A stretch of 64,000 nucleotides of DNA from Blautia sp. An249 (GTDB taxonomy: Bacteria > Bacillota > Clostridia > Lachnospirales > Lachnospiraceae). The translations under genes were made by a program, and so were the position numbers. Each line of letters opens with the position of its first letter. Position 1 is the stretch's first letter. The notes under the pieces are model-generated. The model worked only from the letters and a program-made list of their open reading frames with translations, was not told the DNA's origin and searched no databases. The DNA is taken from NCBI RefSeq assembly GCF_002159835.1, contig NZ_NFJL01000004.1, positions 124,001 through 188,000 of the forward strand, read 5' to 3'. Of this stretch, positions 62,316 to 64,000 are shown in pieces.

Positions 62316-63800
62316 TTACTTTAATAACATTTCAACGGCTGTTTTCCATCCGTCTTTTTTCTCTTCTCTCATCTTTGCCTCCATCCCTGGGGTAAAGCGC
62401 TGATAAGAAATGGACTGATAAATTTCATTTTCGTCGTAAACCCCTGCAGAAATTCCAGCCAGATAGGATGCGCCGATTACGGAAAGCTCTTCTGCATCCG
62501 GAATCTTAATTCCGGCCTCTGATATGTCACTCTGAAACTGCATCAGATAGGCATTTCTGGTGGGACCTCCGTCCACACACAGTTCTTCTATTGTCAGTCC
62601 CGTATCTTTTCTCATAGCGTCCACCACATCGTTAATCTGATAGGCGATGCAGTCGCAGGCTGCTTTTACCAGTTCTTTTTTCCCGGTGGAACGATTCATT
62701 CCCACAATCATGGCTCTGGCTTCGTTGTTCCACCAGGGCGCTCCCAGTCCGGAAAATGCCGGGACAATATAAGTCTGATCCTGACTGTTTGCCTCCAGGG
62801 CAAGGGCCTCTGTTTCCTTCGCCGAAGCAATGATTCCTATTTCGTCCTTCAGCCAGGAAATCACAGCTCCTGTATAATTGATATTTCCTTCCAGTACATA
62901 AGAAACCCGGCCTTTTACCTTCCATGCCAGAGAGGTAGACAAACCGTGACGGCTGGCAATCTGCTGGCCGCCCGTATTTAACATCACAGAGGATCCGGTT
63001 CCGTAAGTGGCTTTGATGTTTCCCTCCCCGCGGCAGTTATGACCGAACAGAGCTCCGTGGGAGTCTCCCAGGACTCCGCAGATGGGAATGGGCTTTTCCA
63101 GAAATCCTTCCAAATCCGTTTCCCCAAATATTCCGTCCGAATCTGTCACCTCTGCCAGAGCGTCCGCCGGAACCCGGAAATATTTTAAAAGCTCTTCATC
63201 CCAGCAAAGATTCTCCAAATGAAATAACTGGGTTCTGCTGGCATTGGAATAGTCTGTCCGAAAGGACCTTCCCCCGGTCAGTTTATAAATCAGCCAACTG
63301 TCAATGGTTCCCAAAGCAAGTCTGTGCTGCTGCGCCTTTTCTCTGGCTTCGGAAATATTCTCCATAAACCAGGTCATCTTCGACGCCGGATAGTAGGGAG
63401 ATAATTTCAGTCCCGTCTTTTTGTATATCTCCTCTTCACAGCCATATTTCTGCTGAATTTCCCTGCAAATCTCCTTCGCCCGGTTGCACTGCCAGACAAT
63501 GGCGTCAGCGAGAGGTTCCCCCGTCTCTTTATCCCACGCCACGGTGGTTTCCCTTTGGTTGGTAATTCCCATACAGCAAATCTCCGAAGAAGAGATCCCA
63601 GCCTTCTCAATCACCTTCCTGCAGGCCTGAACCACATTCCTGTAAATTTCCGAAGGGTTATGAGAAACCCACCCCCGATGATCCACTATCTGCTCATGGG
63701 GCAAATCATATCTGGCTAATAAAAAACCTTTTGGATCAAAAAGGACTGCTTTCGTTCCCTGTGTGCTCTGATCCACCCCTAACACATAAAATGTTTTCAT
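62316..63800 (-). CDS. FGGY-family carbohydrate kinase (xylulokinase/glycerol kinase-like)
   Basis: 494 residues from the ATG giving MKTFYVLGVDQSTQGTKAVLFD; the longer frame starts at a GTG with no RBS. FGGY signatures: MGITNQRETTVAWDKETGEPL, YGTGSSVMLNTGG and the C-terminal ELCVDGGPTRNAYLMQF. It phosphorylates a sugar, most likely D-xylulose or a similar ketose produced by the dehydrogenase. It heads the operon kinase-transketolase N-transketolase C-dehydrogenase-binding protein-ATPase-permease-phosphatase. The exact substrate is open; glycerol kinase-like traits are also present. Confidence 0.88.
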   Translation of the reverse strand: MKTFYVLGVDQSTQGTKAVLFDPKGFLLARYDLPHEQIVDHRGWVSHNPSEIYRNVVQACRKVIEKAGISSSEICCMGITNQRETTVAWDKETGEPLADAIVWQCNRAKEICREIQQKYGCEEEIYKKTGLKLSPYYPASKMTWFMENISEAREKAQQHRLALGTIDSWLIYKLTGGRSFRTDYSNASRTQLFHLENLCWDEELLKYFRVPADALAEVTDSDGIFGETDLEGFLEKPIPICGVLGDSHGALFGHNCRGEGNIKATYGTGSSVMLNTGGQQIASRHGLSTSLAWKVKGRVSYVLEGNINYTGAVISWLKDEIGIIASAKETEALALEANSQDQTYIVPAFSGLGAPWWNNEARAMIVGMNRSTGKKELVKAACDCIAYQINDVVDAMRKDTGLTIEELCVDGGPTRNAYLMQFQSDISEAGIKIPDAEELSVIGASYLAGISAGVYDENEIYQSISYQRFTPGMEAKMREEKKDGWKTAVEMLLK

Positions 63801-63933
63801 TTTGTTCTTACACCCCACATAATTGTTTGTTTTTCTTTTTATAATGTTCTATTATGTTCCTTTAGCGTTATAATAATACTGTTTTTTCCATTTGTCAATA
63901 GTTTTCGTTTCTTTTTTGTTTTTATTTTGTTCT
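63799..63933 (-). promoter_or_regulatory. Promoter of the FGGY-kinase operon with repeated operators
   Basis: Minus strand TTGACA (63893-63898), 17 bp, TATTAT (63870-63875). GAACA-type elements read on the minus strand recur: GGAACATAAT and AGAACATTAT in tandem at 63841-63860, 10 bp apart, and further GAACAAAAT copies near 63799-63808 and 63922-63933. They probably bind a regulator encoded outside the window. Confidence 0.65.
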
Positions 63934-63958
63934 TTTTCAAACATTTTTATTGCAACTC

Positions 63959-63987
63959 TTGCACTTTTCTTCGTTCTCTACTATAAT
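63959..63987 (+). promoter_or_regulatory. Rightward promoter at the window edge
   Basis: TTGCAC (63959-63964), 17 bp, TATAAT (63982-63987), divergent from the FGGY operon. The gene it serves lies beyond base 64000; a regulator would be typical. Confidence 0.6.
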
Positions 63988-64000
63988 AATTTTATAAAAA

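Overview
The window looks like chromosome from a gut Lachnospiraceae-type clostridium (Firmicutes). This is inferred from strong AGGAGG-type ribosome binding sites, near-consensus TTGACA-17-TATAAT promoters, moderate GC, an Lsa-type ABC-F protein, non-pyrrolysine MttB-family enzymes, QueT, LrgAB and a large secreted LamG/GH43 pair. No rRNA, tRNA or CRISPR array was found. I cannot name the species.

Layout. 1-1201: tail of a YitT-family gene and a two-gene chromate transporter. 1303-6945: secreted GH43/AbfB enzyme and a 1259-residue LamG/Ig/FN3 surface protein. 7075-10042: two related membrane proteins (one with a WG-like exterior) and an ADP-ribosylglycohydrolase broken by one amber codon. 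10269-14816: str operon (rpsL-rpsG-fusA-tuf). 14980-16702: lrgAB-upp. 16865-17902: apbE. 17964-22175: pstSCAB-phoU. 22419-25342: thiamine salvage (thiM-thiE-HAD phosphatase-thiD). 25467-27625: malic enzyme and lactate dehydrogenase. 27866-29486: a DpnII-like pair of adenine methyltransferases. 29640-30660: an accessory island with two inverted type I toxin-antitoxin modules around a 251-bp IS-like remnant. 30744-33003: preQ1 riboswitch-queT, an RluD-type synthase and a YgjP-type protease. 32982-38224: oxidoreductase, marR-MATE, two small unknowns and an attenuator-controlled ABC-F gene. 38630-41779: an EndoQ-UvrD fusion. 41846-48469: ABC sugar transporter with PfkB kinase, SIS enzyme and an MttB-like methyltransferase, next to a ROK regulator. 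50054-53725: fruK-fruA-fruR. 53773-55023: cytidylate-kinase-like gene and a decayed MATE gene. 55155-63800: a polyol/pentose operon (FGGY kinase, split transketolase, Zn dehydrogenase, ribose-type ABC transporter, histidine phosphatase).

How the genes work together. Much of the window is carbohydrate uptake and control: fructose by PTS, a probable pentitol by a ribose-type transporter, and an unidentified substrate, possibly a fructosamine-like amine-sugar conjugate, by a CUT1 transporter coupled to a kinase, a deglycase-like SIS protein and a demethylase-like MttB protein. Malic enzyme and LDH fit fermentation, and pst covers phosphate supply. The least ordinary parts are the inverted type I toxin pair where a restriction endonuclease would be expected, the MttB-containing sugar operon, the EndoQ-UvrD fusion and the terminator-bearing leader of the ABC-F gene. 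All functional statements come from reading the sequence and from knowledge of the families; no database search was run.
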